In this document: positions 6,111-14,288 of the stretch, piece after piece
How positions within the stretch are numbered: the stretch's first letter is position 1
Layout: every line of letters begins with the position of its first letter
Source: a bacterium
Lineage (GTDB): Bacteria > Oederibacteriota > JAJYGY01
Assembly: GCA_021790555.1 (NCBI GenBank)
Contig: JAJYGY010000358.1
Coordinates: forward strand, 1-17,679
Length of the DNA stretch: 17,679 bases
Reading direction: 5' to 3'
The notes under the pieces: model-generated
Told to the model about the DNA's origin: nothing
Databases searched by the model: none
The model's input: the letters and a program-made list of their open reading frames with translations, nothing else
Made by a program: the position numbers and the translations under genes

Positions 6111-8921
6111 ATGCCCGAAAAAGAGCAGACCGACTACTCCGCCACGGTGCACCTGCCCCGCACGGATTTCCCCATGAAGGCCGGCCTGGCCGAGCGCGAA
6201 CCCCTTCAACTGAAGGCCTGGGAGGAGGCCGGCTCGCACCGGGGCCTGCGGGAGAGGCGCCGGGGCGCGCCCAAATGGGTGCTGCACGACGGGCCTCCCT
6301 TCGCCAACGGAAGCATCCACATGGGCCACGCCCTCAACCACGCCCTGAAGGACTTCTGCGTGCGCTACAAGTCCATGCGGGGCTTCGACGCGCCCTACGT
6401 GCCGGGCTGGGACTGCCACGGCATGCCCATCGAGTACAAGGTAAGCCGCGAATGGCCCAAGGGGCAGGAGAAGACCCCGGCCGCCGTCCGCGAACGCTGC
6501 CGCAGGGAGGCCGAGAAGTGGATCGGCCTGCAGAAGGAGCAGGTCAGGCGCCTGGGCCTGTGGGGCGACTGGGAGCATCCCTACCGGACCATGGACCCGG
6601 CCTTCGAGGCGGCCCAGCTGGACGCCTACTTCAAGCTCTACCAGTCCGGCCAGATCTACCGGGGCCTGAAGCCCGTGCATTGGTGCGCCCGGGACCAGAC
6701 GGCCCTGGCCGAAGCCGAGCTGGAGTACGCGCCCCACCATTCCCACGCCGTGTTCGTCAAGTTCGCCCTGGGGGACGCGGCCGCCCTTGAGATCGGCCGG
6801 GACCTGCCGGTCTTCGCCCTGATCTGGACCACCACGCCCTGGACCCTTCCGGCCAACCTGGGGATCGCCGTCAACGCCAATTTCGACTACGCCGCCTACG
6901 CCGTGGACGGCGAGGCCTGGATCCTGGCCGAGGGCCTGGCCCCGGCCTTCTTCGCCAAGCTCAACCGCGTGGGGCTTCCCGCGGCGCTGTGGAGGGGCAA
7001 GGGGTCCCGGCTGGAGGGACTGAAGGCGCGCCATCCCTTCCTTGAGCGCGACTCCCCCCTGCTGCTGGCCCCCTACGTCACCCTGGACGCCGGGACCGGC
7101 CTGGTGCACACGGCCCCGGGCCACGGGGCCGACGACTACGCCACCGGGGCCCGCTACGGGCTGCCGGTGCTGGCGCCGGTGGACGCCCAAGGGCGCTTCA
7201 CGGCCGAGGCCGGCCTGCCTTCGCTGACGGGCAAGTCCGTTCTGGAGGATGCCACCAACCTGGAGGTGGTGGAGATCCTGAAGGGGCGCGGCGCGCTGGC
7301 GCACCACGAGAAGTTCGAGCATTCCTACCCCCACTGCTGGCGCTGCAAGCAGCCCATCCTCTTCCGCGCCACCGAGCAGTGGTTCATGTCGCTGGAACGC
7401 AACGGCCTGCGCGACAAGGCCATGGAGGAGATCGGCAAGGTGCGCTGGCTGAACCCCTGGGGGGCCGAACGCCTGGGCAACATGGTGAAGGACCGGGCCG
7501 ACTGGTGCATCAGCCGCCAGCGGGCCTGGGGCGTTCCCATCTACATGTACTACTGCAAGGCCTGCCGCCACCCCCATTTTTCCGCGGAATCGCACCGGGC
7601 CCTGCGCCGGGCCGTGGAGGCGGAGGGCTCGGGAGTGTGGCTGGAACGAGCCATGGATTTCCTCGAAAAGGGCGCGGCCTGCGAAAAGTGCGGGGGCCGC
7701 GATTTCGAGCCCGAGCAGGACACCCTGGACGGCTGGTTCGATTCCGGTTCCACCCACCTGGCCGTGCTGAAGGCCCGCGAGGACCTGGCCTGGCCGGCCG
7801 ACCTGTACCTGGAGGGCTCGGACCAGTACCGGGGCTGGTTCCAGTCGTCGCTGCTGGTGGCCGTGGGCACCGAGGGGGCGGCCCCCTACAGGGCCGTGCT
7901 GTCGCACGGCTGGGTGCTGGACGAGAAGGGCCGGGCCATGCACAAATCCGCCGGCAACGTGGTGGACCCGCAGGACGTGGTCTCCCGGTACGGGGCGGAC
8001 ATCGTGCGCCTGTGGGCCGCCAGCGAGAACTTCACCGAGGACCTGGGCCTGGGCGAGGACATCCTCAGGCGGGTGGCCGACTCCTACCGCAGGCTGCGCA
8101 ACAGCTTCCGCTGGCTGCTGGGCAACCTGGACGGCTTCGACCCCGGGGCCCGGCCCCCGGAGCCCGAAAAGCTCTTTCCCCTGGACCGCTGGCTGCTGGG
8201 GCGGCTGGACCGGCTGGTGGAAACCTGCACGGCCCACATGGAGGCCTTCGAATTCCACCGCTTCACCGCCGCCTACGTGCAGTTCTGCGCCGTGGAGCTG
8301 TCCTCGCTGGTTTTCGACGTCCACAAGGACACGCTCTACACCCTTTCCCGCCGCGACCCGCGCCGCCTCAGCGCCCTGACCGCCCTGTACCAGGTGCTGC
8401 AAACCCTGGTGCGCCTGGGGGCGCCGGTGCTGGCCTTCACCTGCGAGGAGGTCTGGTCGGCCATGCCGCAGGCCTGGAAGGAGGTGCCCAGCGTGCACCA
8501 GGCCCTGTGGCCGGAACCCGGATCTCGGTGGCGCGACCCTGAGCTGGAGGAGGATTTCGGCCTGCTGCTGGACGTGGTGCGGCCGGTGGTGACCAAGAAG
8601 CTGGAGGAGGCCCGCGCCGCCAAGGCCGTCGGGCACCCCTACGACGCCGAAGTGGAGCTTTCCGTCCACAGCAAGCGCCTGACCCGGCTGCTGGCCAAAT
8701 ATGAAAAGGAACTCCCCGGCCTCTTCGTCGTCTCCAAGGTGGAGCTGAAGCCGGCCGCGCCCCAGGACGGCGTTGCCCTTTCCCCGGACGAGGTGGCGGT
8801 GAAGAAGTCGGGGCAGGCCAAGTGCGGGCGCTGCTGGCGCCGCCCCGGCGACGTGGGAAGCCGGCAGGAGCACCCGGCCCTGTGCGGCCGCTGCGCCGAC
8901 GCGCTGAAGGAAGGCGCGTGA
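6111..8921 (+). CDS. ileS: Isoleucyl-tRNA synthetase
   Basis: 936 aa, usual length for a bacterial class I IleRS; charges tRNA-Ile with isoleucine in the cytoplasm. The HIGH motif is HMGH (70-73) in PPFANGSIHMGHALNH. The CP1 editing domain is present with TTTPWTLPANLGIAVN and HTAPGHGADDY. The motif WFDSGSTH and the catalytic loop around residue 609 follow. In that loop the usual KMSKS reads AMHKS (609-613): the second lysine (K612) is kept, the first lysine and first serine are not. The C-terminal zinc-binding segment carries C905-x2-C908 and C925-x2-C928, typical of the bacterial form. A GAAAGG at about 6099-6104 serves as ribosome site. The stop overlaps the GTG of the next gene. Confidence 0.97.
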   Translation: MPEKEQTDYSATVHLPRTDFPMKAGLAEREPLQLKAWEEAGSHRGLRERRRGAPKWVLHDGPPFANGSIHMGHALNHALKDFCVRYKSMRGFDAPYVPGWDCHGMPIEYKVSREWPKGQEKTPAAVRERCRREAEKWIGLQKEQVRRLGLWGDWEHPYRTMDPAFEAAQLDAYFKLYQSGQIYRGLKPVHWCARDQTALAEAELEYAPHHSHAVFVKFALGDAAALEIGRDLPVFALIWTTTPWTLPANLGIAVNANFDYAAYAVDGEAWILAEGLAPAFFAKLNRVGLPAALWRGKGSRLEGLKARHPFLERDSPLLLAPYVTLDAGTGLVHTAPGHGADDYATGARYGLPVLAPVDAQGRFTAEAGLPSLTGKSVLEDATNLEVVEILKGRGALAHHEKFEHSYPHCWRCKQPILFRATEQWFMSLERNGLRDKAMEEIGKVRWLNPWGAERLGNMVKDRADWCISRQRAWGVPIYMYYCKACRHPHFSAESHRALRRAVEAEGSGVWLERAMDFLEKGAACEKCGGRDFEPEQDTLDGWFDSGSTHLAVLKAREDLAWPADLYLEGSDQYRGWFQSSLLVAVGTEGAAPYRAVLSHGWVLDEKGRAMHKSAGNVVDPQDVVSRYGADIVRLWAASENFTEDLGLGEDILRRVADSYRRLRNSFRWLLGNLDGFDPGARPPEPEKLFPLDRWLLGRLDRLVETCTAHMEAFEFHRFTAAYVQFCAVELSSLVFDVHKDTLYTLSRRDPRRLSALTALYQVLQTLVRLGAPVLAFTCEEVWSAMPQAWKEVPSVHQALWPEPGSRWRDPELEEDFGLLLDVVRPVVTKKLEEARAAKAVGHPYDAEVELSVHSKRLTRLLAKYEKELPGLFVVSKVELKPAAPQDGVALSPDEVAVKKSGQAKCGRCWRRPGDVGSRQEHPALCGRCADALKEGA

Positions 8922-9592
8922 TCCGCGCCCTGATCTTCGACTTCGACGGCCTGATGGTCGACACCGAGACTTCGGAGTTCCTGGCCTGGCGGGAACAGTA
9001 CCGCGAGCAGGGACAGGAGCTTGAGGCCGCGGACTGGATCAGGGCCGTGGGTTACGTGGGGGGCTTCGACCCCAGGGCCGAGCTGGAATCCAGGCTGGGC
9101 CGGGCCCTGGACTGGACCGAGCTGGATTCCAGGCGCCGCCGCCGGCACCACGAGCTGATTCCGGACCGGCCGCTTCCGGGGGTGCGCGCCCTGGTGGAAG
9201 CGGCGCGGGCGCGCGGCCTGGGACTTGCCGTGGCCAGCAATTCCAGCCGCGACTGGGTGGAGCAGGGCCTGGCGCGGGTGGGGCTGCGGGAGGCCTTCCG
9301 GATCATCCGCGGCCGCGACGACTTCCGCAGGCCCAAGCCCGACCCCGAGGTCTACCTGGCGGCGCTCCAGGCCCTGGGGGCGGAGGCGCGGGAGTGCCTG
9401 GCGCTGGAGGATTCCGAACCCGGGGTGAGGGCGGCCAAGGCCGCCGGGCTGAAGGTGGTGGCCGTGCCCAGCTGGCTGACAAAAATGCAGGACCTTTCCC
9501 TGGCCGACGAGGTGCGGGAAAGCCTGGAGGGATTCACCCTGCCGGAGACGGGGAGGGAAGGGATGGCGCTTGGAAAGGGGGGCGGGCGATGA
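8918..9592 (+). CDS. HAD-superfamily hydrolase, beta-phosphoglucomutase-like
   Basis: 224 aa from GTG 8918, which overlaps the ileS stop (GTGA). The frame is open further upstream inside ileS, but the family's N-terminus begins right at this GTG with IRALIFDFDGLMVDTE. HAD motifs are complete: DxD nucleophile and acid (D8, D10), Ser108 in VASNSS, Lys140 in RRPKPDP, and the acidic LEDSEPGV (E164, D165). A helical cap lies between motifs I and II (about 16-80). Relatives are sugar-phosphate phosphatases or phosphomutases of the PGMB/Gph-like subfamily; the substrate cannot be read from sequence. The stop overlaps the ATG of lspA, placing it firmly in the ileS-lspA operon. The C-terminal ~15 residues are Gly/Arg-rich and probably disordered. 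Confidence 0.9.
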   Translation: MIRALIFDFDGLMVDTETSEFLAWREQYREQGQELEAADWIRAVGYVGGFDPRAELESRLGRALDWTELDSRRRRRHHELIPDRPLPGVRALVEAARARGLGLAVASNSSRDWVEQGLARVGLREAFRIIRGRDDFRRPKPDPEVYLAALQALGAEARECLALEDSEPGVRAAKAAGLKVVAVPSWLTKMQDLSLADEVRESLEGFTLPETGREGMALGKGGGR

Positions 9593-10071
9593 AGCCGGGC
9601 CTGAGGTTCCTGCTGGGGATCGCCTTCGTCACGCTGGGTCTGGACATCCTGAGCAAGCACCTGGTGCAGGTGCTGCTGCCGCCGGGCCGGCCCGTGCCCG
9701 TCTTTCCCGGCTTCGACCTGGACTACGTGCTCAATTCCGGCGCGGCCTTCTCGCTGCTGACCAACCTGCCCTCCTGGGCGCGCCTGCCCTTCTTTTCCGC
9801 CGTCACCCTGGCGGCCCTGGTGGCCGTGGCGGTGTTCTGGAGGAGCCAGGCCGGGCGCGACCGCTGGATGGAGCTGGCCCTGGGCCTGATCGCGGGCGGG
9901 GCGGTGGGCAACCTGGTGGACCGCGCCCGCATGGGCTACGTGGTGGATTTCCTGGAATTCGGCGTGCGCGGATTCTTCACCTGGCCGGTCTTCAACCTGG
10001 CCGATTCGGCGGTGTGCGTGGGCGTCACCATCCTGGCCTGGAAGACGCTGGCCAAGGGCGCTGAAAAGTGA
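9589..10071 (+). CDS. lspA: Lipoprotein signal peptidase (signal peptidase II)
   Basis: 160 aa, typical of LspA, which cleaves the signal peptide of diacylglyceryl-modified prolipoproteins in the inner membrane. Four hydrophobic segments are visible (about 5-25, 66-84, 94-112, 133-152). Conserved motifs are LDILSK (18-23), the VLNSGAAFSLL block (47-57), GGAVGNLVDRARMGYVVDF, and FNLADSAV. The catalytic aspartates are D120 (VVDF) and D139 (FNLAD). ATG 9589 overlaps the HAD stop (ATGA). The frame stays open upstream to 9394, but that part shadows the HAD gene and the family start matches 9589. The lgt gene, acting one step earlier in the same pathway, is next. Confidence 0.97.
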   Translation: MKPGLRFLLGIAFVTLGLDILSKHLVQVLLPPGRPVPVFPGFDLDYVLNSGAAFSLLTNLPSWARLPFFSAVTLAALVAVAVFWRSQAGRDRWMELALGLIAGGAVGNLVDRARMGYVVDFLEFGVRGFFTWPVFNLADSAVCVGVTILAWKTLAKGAEK

Positions 10072-10121
10072 GCGGGCACACCCCGGGCGGCGGTTGAGAC
10101 CGGTACTTTTCCGGAATTTTT

Positions 10122-10128
10122 AGGGAGG
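10122..10128 (+). promoter_or_regulatory. Strong Shine-Dalgarno of lgt
   Basis: AGGGAGG lies 4 nt before GTG 10133 and fixes that codon as the lgt start. The 61-bp gap before lgt otherwise contains only a weak TTGAGA (10094-10099) without a good -10, so lgt is probably read from upstream. Confidence 0.7.
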
Positions 10129-10132
10129 TTTC

Positions 10133-10885
10133 GTGCATCCCATCCTTTTCCACTGGCATTTCCTCACCATCCGCAGCTACGGCGTGTGCATGGCCCTGGC
10201 CTTCGCGGCCGGCATCGCGCTGGCCGCCTGGCTCAACCGCAAGGACGGCAGGCAGGACGACGCCGTGCTGGACCTGGCCGTCTGGCTGATGGTGGGTTCG
10301 GTCATCGGCGCCCGCGTGCTCTACGTCATCGTGCAGCCGCAGGAATTCGCCGCCCGGCCCTGGGAGGTGTTCTTCATCTGGCAGGGCGGCCTGGTGTACT
10401 ACGGCGGCCTGGTGGGCGGGGCCCTGGCCGGGGCCTGGTGGATCCGCGGGCAGAAACTGCCCCTGTGGCCCATGGCCGACTGCCTGGCGCCGGCCATCGC
10501 CCTGGGGCAGGCCATCGGCCGGCAGGGGTGCTTCCTGAACGGCTGCTGCTACGGGGTGGTCAACTTCAAGTACGGCGTCATCTTCCCGGCCATCGGCGAC
10601 AACCTGCCCCACCTGCCCACCGAGCAGTACGAATCCTTCGCCTGCCTGGCCCTGGCCGCCTTCCTGGTGTGGTTCAAGCTGCGCCGGCGCTCCTTCGAGG
10701 GGCAGGTCTTCTGGATCTACGTGCTCTCCTATTCGGTCATCCGTTTCGTCATCGAGTTCTGGCGCGGCGACGTGGCCCGGGGCACCCTCATTTCCCCCCT
10801 GCTCAGCCCCTCGCAGTGGATCAGCCTGGTCACCTTCTCGCTGGGGCTGTGGTTCCTGTGGAAGCTGGGGAAGAAGGCTTCCTGA
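10133..10885 (+). CDS. lgt: Phosphatidylglycerol:prolipoprotein diacylglyceryl transferase
   Basis: 250 aa polytopic inner-membrane enzyme that transfers diacylglycerol from phosphatidylglycerol to the lipobox cysteine of prolipoproteins, before LspA cleaves. The N-terminus HPILFHWHFLTIRSYGV is the family's. The GGLVYYGGLVGG loop (85-96), the signature AIGRQGCFLNGCCYG (127-141, with the essential-type arginine R130), PTEQYES (162-168), RFVIEFWRGD (204-213) and SPSQWIS (225-231) are all present. Several membrane helices are visible between these blocks. GTG start supported by AGGGAGG 4 nt upstream. Adjacent to lspA, as expected from function. Confidence 0.96.
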   Translation: MHPILFHWHFLTIRSYGVCMALAFAAGIALAAWLNRKDGRQDDAVLDLAVWLMVGSVIGARVLYVIVQPQEFAARPWEVFFIWQGGLVYYGGLVGGALAGAWWIRGQKLPLWPMADCLAPAIALGQAIGRQGCFLNGCCYGVVNFKYGVIFPAIGDNLPHLPTEQYESFACLALAAFLVWFKLRRRSFEGQVFWIYVLSYSVIRFVIEFWRGDVARGTLISPLLSPSQWISLVTFSLGLWFLWKLGKKAS

Positions 10886-10918
10886 GGGAAAGCCCGGTTC
10901 CGTTCTCGCGGGAGCGTG

Positions 10919-12088
10919 GTGCCGCCCAAAAAAAGAAAACTCCTGGTCGTGGCCTCGGCCCTGGACCTGCGCCTGCCCTTCGGCTGCACGCCGGCCTGGT
11001 GGTTTTTGCTGAAGGCCCTGTGGGCCGAGGGCTGCGAGCTGAAGGTGGCGGCCTACGCCGGGGACAGCGTGGAATCGCCCTGGTGGCGGACCCTGCCCAA
11101 CCCGGCCCGGGGCGCGGCCGGCCTGTTCCGCGCGGCCCGGGGCTGGCTTCCGGCCGGCCTGCGCCGGGGCGAGGGCGCCCTGGCGAAGCGCCTGGTGGCC
11201 TCGGGCGTGGCGCCGCGCTGGAAAAGGCTGCTGGAAGCCGAGCTGGAGAGGGAACCGGGAACTTCGGCCGTGCTTTACCTCAGCGCCCCGCCCGCGCACC
11301 TTGCCCCGGTGGCGGCTTCGCTTGGGGCGCGCTTTTCCGTGCCCCAGGTCTATTACGACGGGGACGCGCCCGTGACGCTTCCTTCCATGCGCGCGGTGTT
11401 CAAGGGGGGGGTGCGGCAGTTCGAGGGCCCCGAGCTGGGGCTGTTCGACCTGGTGGTCTCCAATTCCCTGGGCGCCGGGGCGGAATACCTGGCCCTGGGG
11501 GCCAAGCGCGTTTCCACGGTGTGGTGGGGCGCGGACCCGGATTTCCACCGCCCCCCGCCGCGCGGCGCGGCCCAGGACCTGGACCTGCTCTTCTGCGGAT
11601 TCGGCGAGGAGTTCCGGCGCGACTGGATGGAGGCCATGCTCTACCGGCCCGCCCGGGAGAACCCGGCCTGGCGGGTGGGGCTGTGCGGGGGCGGCTTCCG
11701 CCCCGGCCCCGGCGCCCGCCTCGTCGACGCCGGGCCGCTCGGCCTGGCCGGGTTTCCGGCCACGGCGGCGCGGTCGAAAATCCAGGCCTGCGTCACCCGC
11801 GACACCCACGCCCGGGTGGCGGCCTCGGCCAACGCCCGGCTTTTCGAACTGGCCTGCATGGGCCTGTGCCTGGTGTCCAACCCGGTGGAGGGCCTGGCCC
11901 GCTGGTTCGAGGAGGGCAGCGAGCTGCTGGTGCTGCGCCGGCCGGAGCAGGCCGTCCCGGCCTACCGCCGCCTGCTGAAGTCGGAGAAGCTCCGCCGCGA
12001 GATGGGACGCCGGGCCCGGGCCAGGGTGCTGGACGAGCACACCACGGCCCACCGGGCCAGGAAGCTCCTGCGGGAAATGGGCCTGTGA
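10919..12088 (+). CDS. CgeB-like glycosyltransferase (GT-B fold)
   Basis: 389 aa from GTG 10919; an adjacent GTG at 10916 would add one residue, but GGGAG at 10910-10914 is better spaced for 10919. No signal peptide or membrane helix, so cytoplasmic. The C-terminal part (about 300-388) matches the CgeB/Glyco_trans_1_2 pattern: ASANARLFELACMGLCLVSN, then FEEGSELLVLRRPEQ, then EHTTAHRARKLL near the end, a block shared by many bacterial spore-coat and surface-polysaccharide transferases. The N-terminal part (KLLVVASALDLRLP) looks like the first Rossmann-type half. It would transfer a sugar from a nucleotide sugar to an unknown acceptor. Position ahead of two GT-C proteins suggests a shared surface glycan or glycoprotein pathway. 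The family is fairly clear; donor and acceptor are not. Confidence 0.78.
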   Translation: MPPKKRKLLVVASALDLRLPFGCTPAWWFLLKALWAEGCELKVAAYAGDSVESPWWRTLPNPARGAAGLFRAARGWLPAGLRRGEGALAKRLVASGVAPRWKRLLEAELEREPGTSAVLYLSAPPAHLAPVAASLGARFSVPQVYYDGDAPVTLPSMRAVFKGGVRQFEGPELGLFDLVVSNSLGAGAEYLALGAKRVSTVWWGADPDFHRPPPRGAAQDLDLLFCGFGEEFRRDWMEAMLYRPARENPAWRVGLCGGGFRPGPGARLVDAGPLGLAGFPATAARSKIQACVTRDTHARVAASANARLFELACMGLCLVSNPVEGLARWFEEGSELLVLRRPEQAVPAYRRLLKSEKLRREMGRRARARVLDEHTTAHRARKLLREMGL

Positions 12089-12122
12089 GCCACGCCGGCG
12101 CCCGCTCGAGGCGGCCTTCCCC

Positions 12123-14288
12123 ATGAATTCCCCGAACCAAAAATCCGGGTCCGGCGGGCGGGCCGCGCTGGCCTGGGCCCTGGCCCTGGGCCTGGCTTCG
12201 GCCTGGGTGGCGGGCCTGGGCCGGATGGCGGCCCTGGCGCCCCTGGCCCTTGAAACGCTCCTGGGCTTCGCCGCGCTGGGCCTGCTGGGCCTGGCCTTCC
12301 GCCTGCCGGGCCTGGGGCCGCGGCGTCCGCCCACGGGAGCGGCGCCCGCCCTTTTCGCGGCCACCTGCCTTCTCGCCCTGGGCGCCCTGGGGGGCGCCGC
12401 CTTTTGGGCCGGCTCAGGCGGCGGCTTCGCCTGGGGACCGGCCCTGCTGTGGTTCCTGCTTGCCTTCCTGCCCGCCGAGCTGGGATGGGGCTGGACCCTG
12501 CTGGGCCCCCTGGGCCGGGATTCGCTTCCGCTTGCGCTGGTCCTGCCCGCCGCGGGCCTGGCGGGCATGGCCCTGACCGCCTTCACCGGCCTGCTGCTGG
12601 CGAGCCTGGGGGCCCTGCGCCTGGCCCTGGCCCTGCCCCTGGCCCTGGGCTGGATCCTGCTGGCCTTCAACTTGAAAAGCCTGGCGGGGCGCGCGGGGGC
12701 CTGGCTGGCCCGGGGCCGGGTCGGGCCGCCGGACCGGGTCTCCGGCCTGCTGGCCTGGGCCCTGGTGCTGGCCTGGCTGGCCTGGCTGGCAGCCTGCCTG
12801 GTTCCCAGCACGGGCTGGGACGCCCTTTCCAGCTACCTCCTGATCCCCCGCTACTGGATCGCCTCCGGCCGCGTCTGCCTGGACCCCTTCCAGGGAAACA
12901 CCGGCCTGCCGCCCTTCGGCTTCGCCCTGGGCCTGCAGGCGCTGCTCGCCGGCTTCGAACAGGTGGCCAAGCTGCACGAATGGGCCTGCCTGGTCTACGC
13001 GGCCCTGGCGGCCTGGTGGATGGGCGCCCGGATGGGCGGCCGCCGCGCCGGGCCGCTGGCAGCCCTTGTGTTCTCCTGCCTGCCTCTGGGCTTCTCCATC
13101 CTCCAGGACGGCATGGTGGACTACCTGCAGGCGGCCCTGGTGGCCTGCGCGGTGGCGGTCTCGCTGCTGTCCCTGGAGGCGCTGGAGGACGGCGGCGCCG
13201 GGGCGCGGCCGGGCCGCCTGGCCCTGCTGGCGGGGCTGCTGTTCGGGTTTTCGTTCTGCGTCAAGCCCCAGGCCCCCCTGTACCCCTTCTGCCTGCTGCT
13301 GGCGGCGCTGCTGGTCCGGCCCGGCCGCGCGCGCCAAAGAGGATTCCGGCGCGCCCTGGGCCTGCTGGTCCTTGGCATGGTGGCCGCCTGCCTGCCCCTG
13401 GCGCTTGAAAGCGCGGCGGTCCAGGGAAGGGTCTTGGGTTTCCTCTCCAACGCCCTGGGGGTGGCCGACCCCGCCGCGGCCTTCATGATCCAGAACCCGG
13501 CCCTGCTGGGATGGAAGGGCCTGTGGGCCCGTTTCACCTTCCAGATACTTGAGCCCCAGCACCTGGGGCCGCTCCTTCCGGCCCTGGCGCCCCTGGGCCT
13601 GCTCGCCTGGCTTCGCGGCGGGGGGGCGGAGGCGCGGCGCCCCCTGCCCGAGGCGCACCTCTTCGGCCTGCTGGCCCTGCTGGCCTGCCTGGCCGTCACG
13701 GCCGAGGCGCGCTGGTTCCTGCCCCTGTTTCCCTGGGCCTCGGCCCTGGCGGCCCTGGGCCTGGTCTCCCTGCCCTGGCAAAGGGCCTGGTGGGTCGCTC
13801 CCGCGCTGGGCATGCAGGCCCTGGGCCTGCTGGCGCCCTACGCCCCGGCCCTGGCCTCCTTTGAACCCTACCTGCTTGGGGGGCAGGGCCGGGCCGCCTT
13901 CCTGGACGGGCACGTGGCCGGGGCTTCGGAGCTCCAGGCCGCCGATGCCCTGGCGCGGGGGAGGTCCAGGATTCTGCTGTACGGCGAGACGCGCGGCTTC
14001 CTGCTTCGCTCGCCCACGGTCTTCGGCGACCCGGTGTGGCGTTGCGCGGCCTTCGACTATTCCGGCGTGCGTTCCTGGAAGGACCTTCTTTCGCGCTGCC
14101 GCGACCTGGGCATCGGCTATTTCCTGGTGAATTACGGGCTGGGGGCCACGCCCAGCGCCCATCCCCTGCGCCTGCGCTACGACCCCCTGTGGCGGCAATT
14201 GCTGGAGAGGCGGGGCAGGATGCTGTTCGACCGCGGGGGGATTTCCTTTTATTCCTTGAACCTGGCTGCCAAAGGGAGCGCGAAGTGA
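12123..14288 (+). CDS. Polytopic GT-C-like membrane glycosyltransferase, copy 1
   Basis: 721 aa, extremely Leu/Ala/Trp-rich with a dozen or more membrane segments between residues 12 and 575, followed by a soluble tail (about 578-721). The layout resembles GT-C enzymes (GT39/PMT, ArnT-like) that use polyprenyl-phosphate sugars outside the membrane. Candidate catalytic acid: D233 in STGWDALS (229-236), in the first conserved extracytoplasmic loop. Other blocks shared with the next gene are LQDGMVDYLQAAL (D329, D333), KPQ (381-383), RWFLPLFPW (530-538), EPYL (581-584) and YGETRGFLL (620-628). It is a tandem paralogue of the next gene, but lacks that copy's WWARN...GGIFYP block. Family assignment is by topology and motif pattern; the sugar and acceptor are unknown. 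The stop overlaps the next gene's GTG. Confidence 0.75.
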   Translation: MNSPNQKSGSGGRAALAWALALGLASAWVAGLGRMAALAPLALETLLGFAALGLLGLAFRLPGLGPRRPPTGAAPALFAATCLLALGALGGAAFWAGSGGGFAWGPALLWFLLAFLPAELGWGWTLLGPLGRDSLPLALVLPAAGLAGMALTAFTGLLLASLGALRLALALPLALGWILLAFNLKSLAGRAGAWLARGRVGPPDRVSGLLAWALVLAWLAWLAACLVPSTGWDALSSYLLIPRYWIASGRVCLDPFQGNTGLPPFGFALGLQALLAGFEQVAKLHEWACLVYAALAAWWMGARMGGRRAGPLAALVFSCLPLGFSILQDGMVDYLQAALVACAVAVSLLSLEALEDGGAGARPGRLALLAGLLFGFSFCVKPQAPLYPFCLLLAALLVRPGRARQRGFRRALGLLVLGMVAACLPLALESAAVQGRVLGFLSNALGVADPAAAFMIQNPALLGWKGLWARFTFQILEPQHLGPLLPALAPLGLLAWLRGGGAEARRPLPEAHLFGLLALLACLAVTAEARWFLPLFPWASALAALGLVSLPWQRAWWVAPALGMQALGLLAPYAPALASFEPYLLGGQGRAAFLDGHVAGASELQAADALARGRSRILLYGETRGFLLRSPTVFGDPVWRCAAFDYSGVRSWKDLLSRCRDLGIGYFLVNYGLGATPSAHPLRLRYDPLWRQLLERRGRMLFDRGGISFYSLNLAAKGSAK

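Noticed and set aside
6054..8873. 939-codon open frame on the - strand opposite ileS
   Set aside because: It mirrors ileS codon positions in G+C-rich DNA, gives low-complexity Gly/His/Leu/Gln/Val-rich protein and has no recognisable domain.
9394..9588. N-terminal extension of lspA
   Set aside because: Lies wholly in the HAD gene in another frame; LspA family proteins begin at the position of ATG 9589.
10094..10122. Possible promoter before lgt (TTGAGA plus TTTTTA)
   Set aside because: The -10 match is poor and the T-rich stretch runs into the Shine-Dalgarno; readthrough from lspA is simpler.
10025..12811. 928-codon open frame on the - strand across lgt and glycosyltransferase genes
   Set aside because: It spans several well-supported + strand genes and encodes Pro/Ala/Gly/Arg/Gln-rich sequence typical of antisense shadows.
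14036..14284. N-terminal extension of the second GT-C protein
   Set aside because: Overlaps the conserved C-terminal domain of copy 1 and is not membrane-like; GTG 14285 has a good ribosome site.
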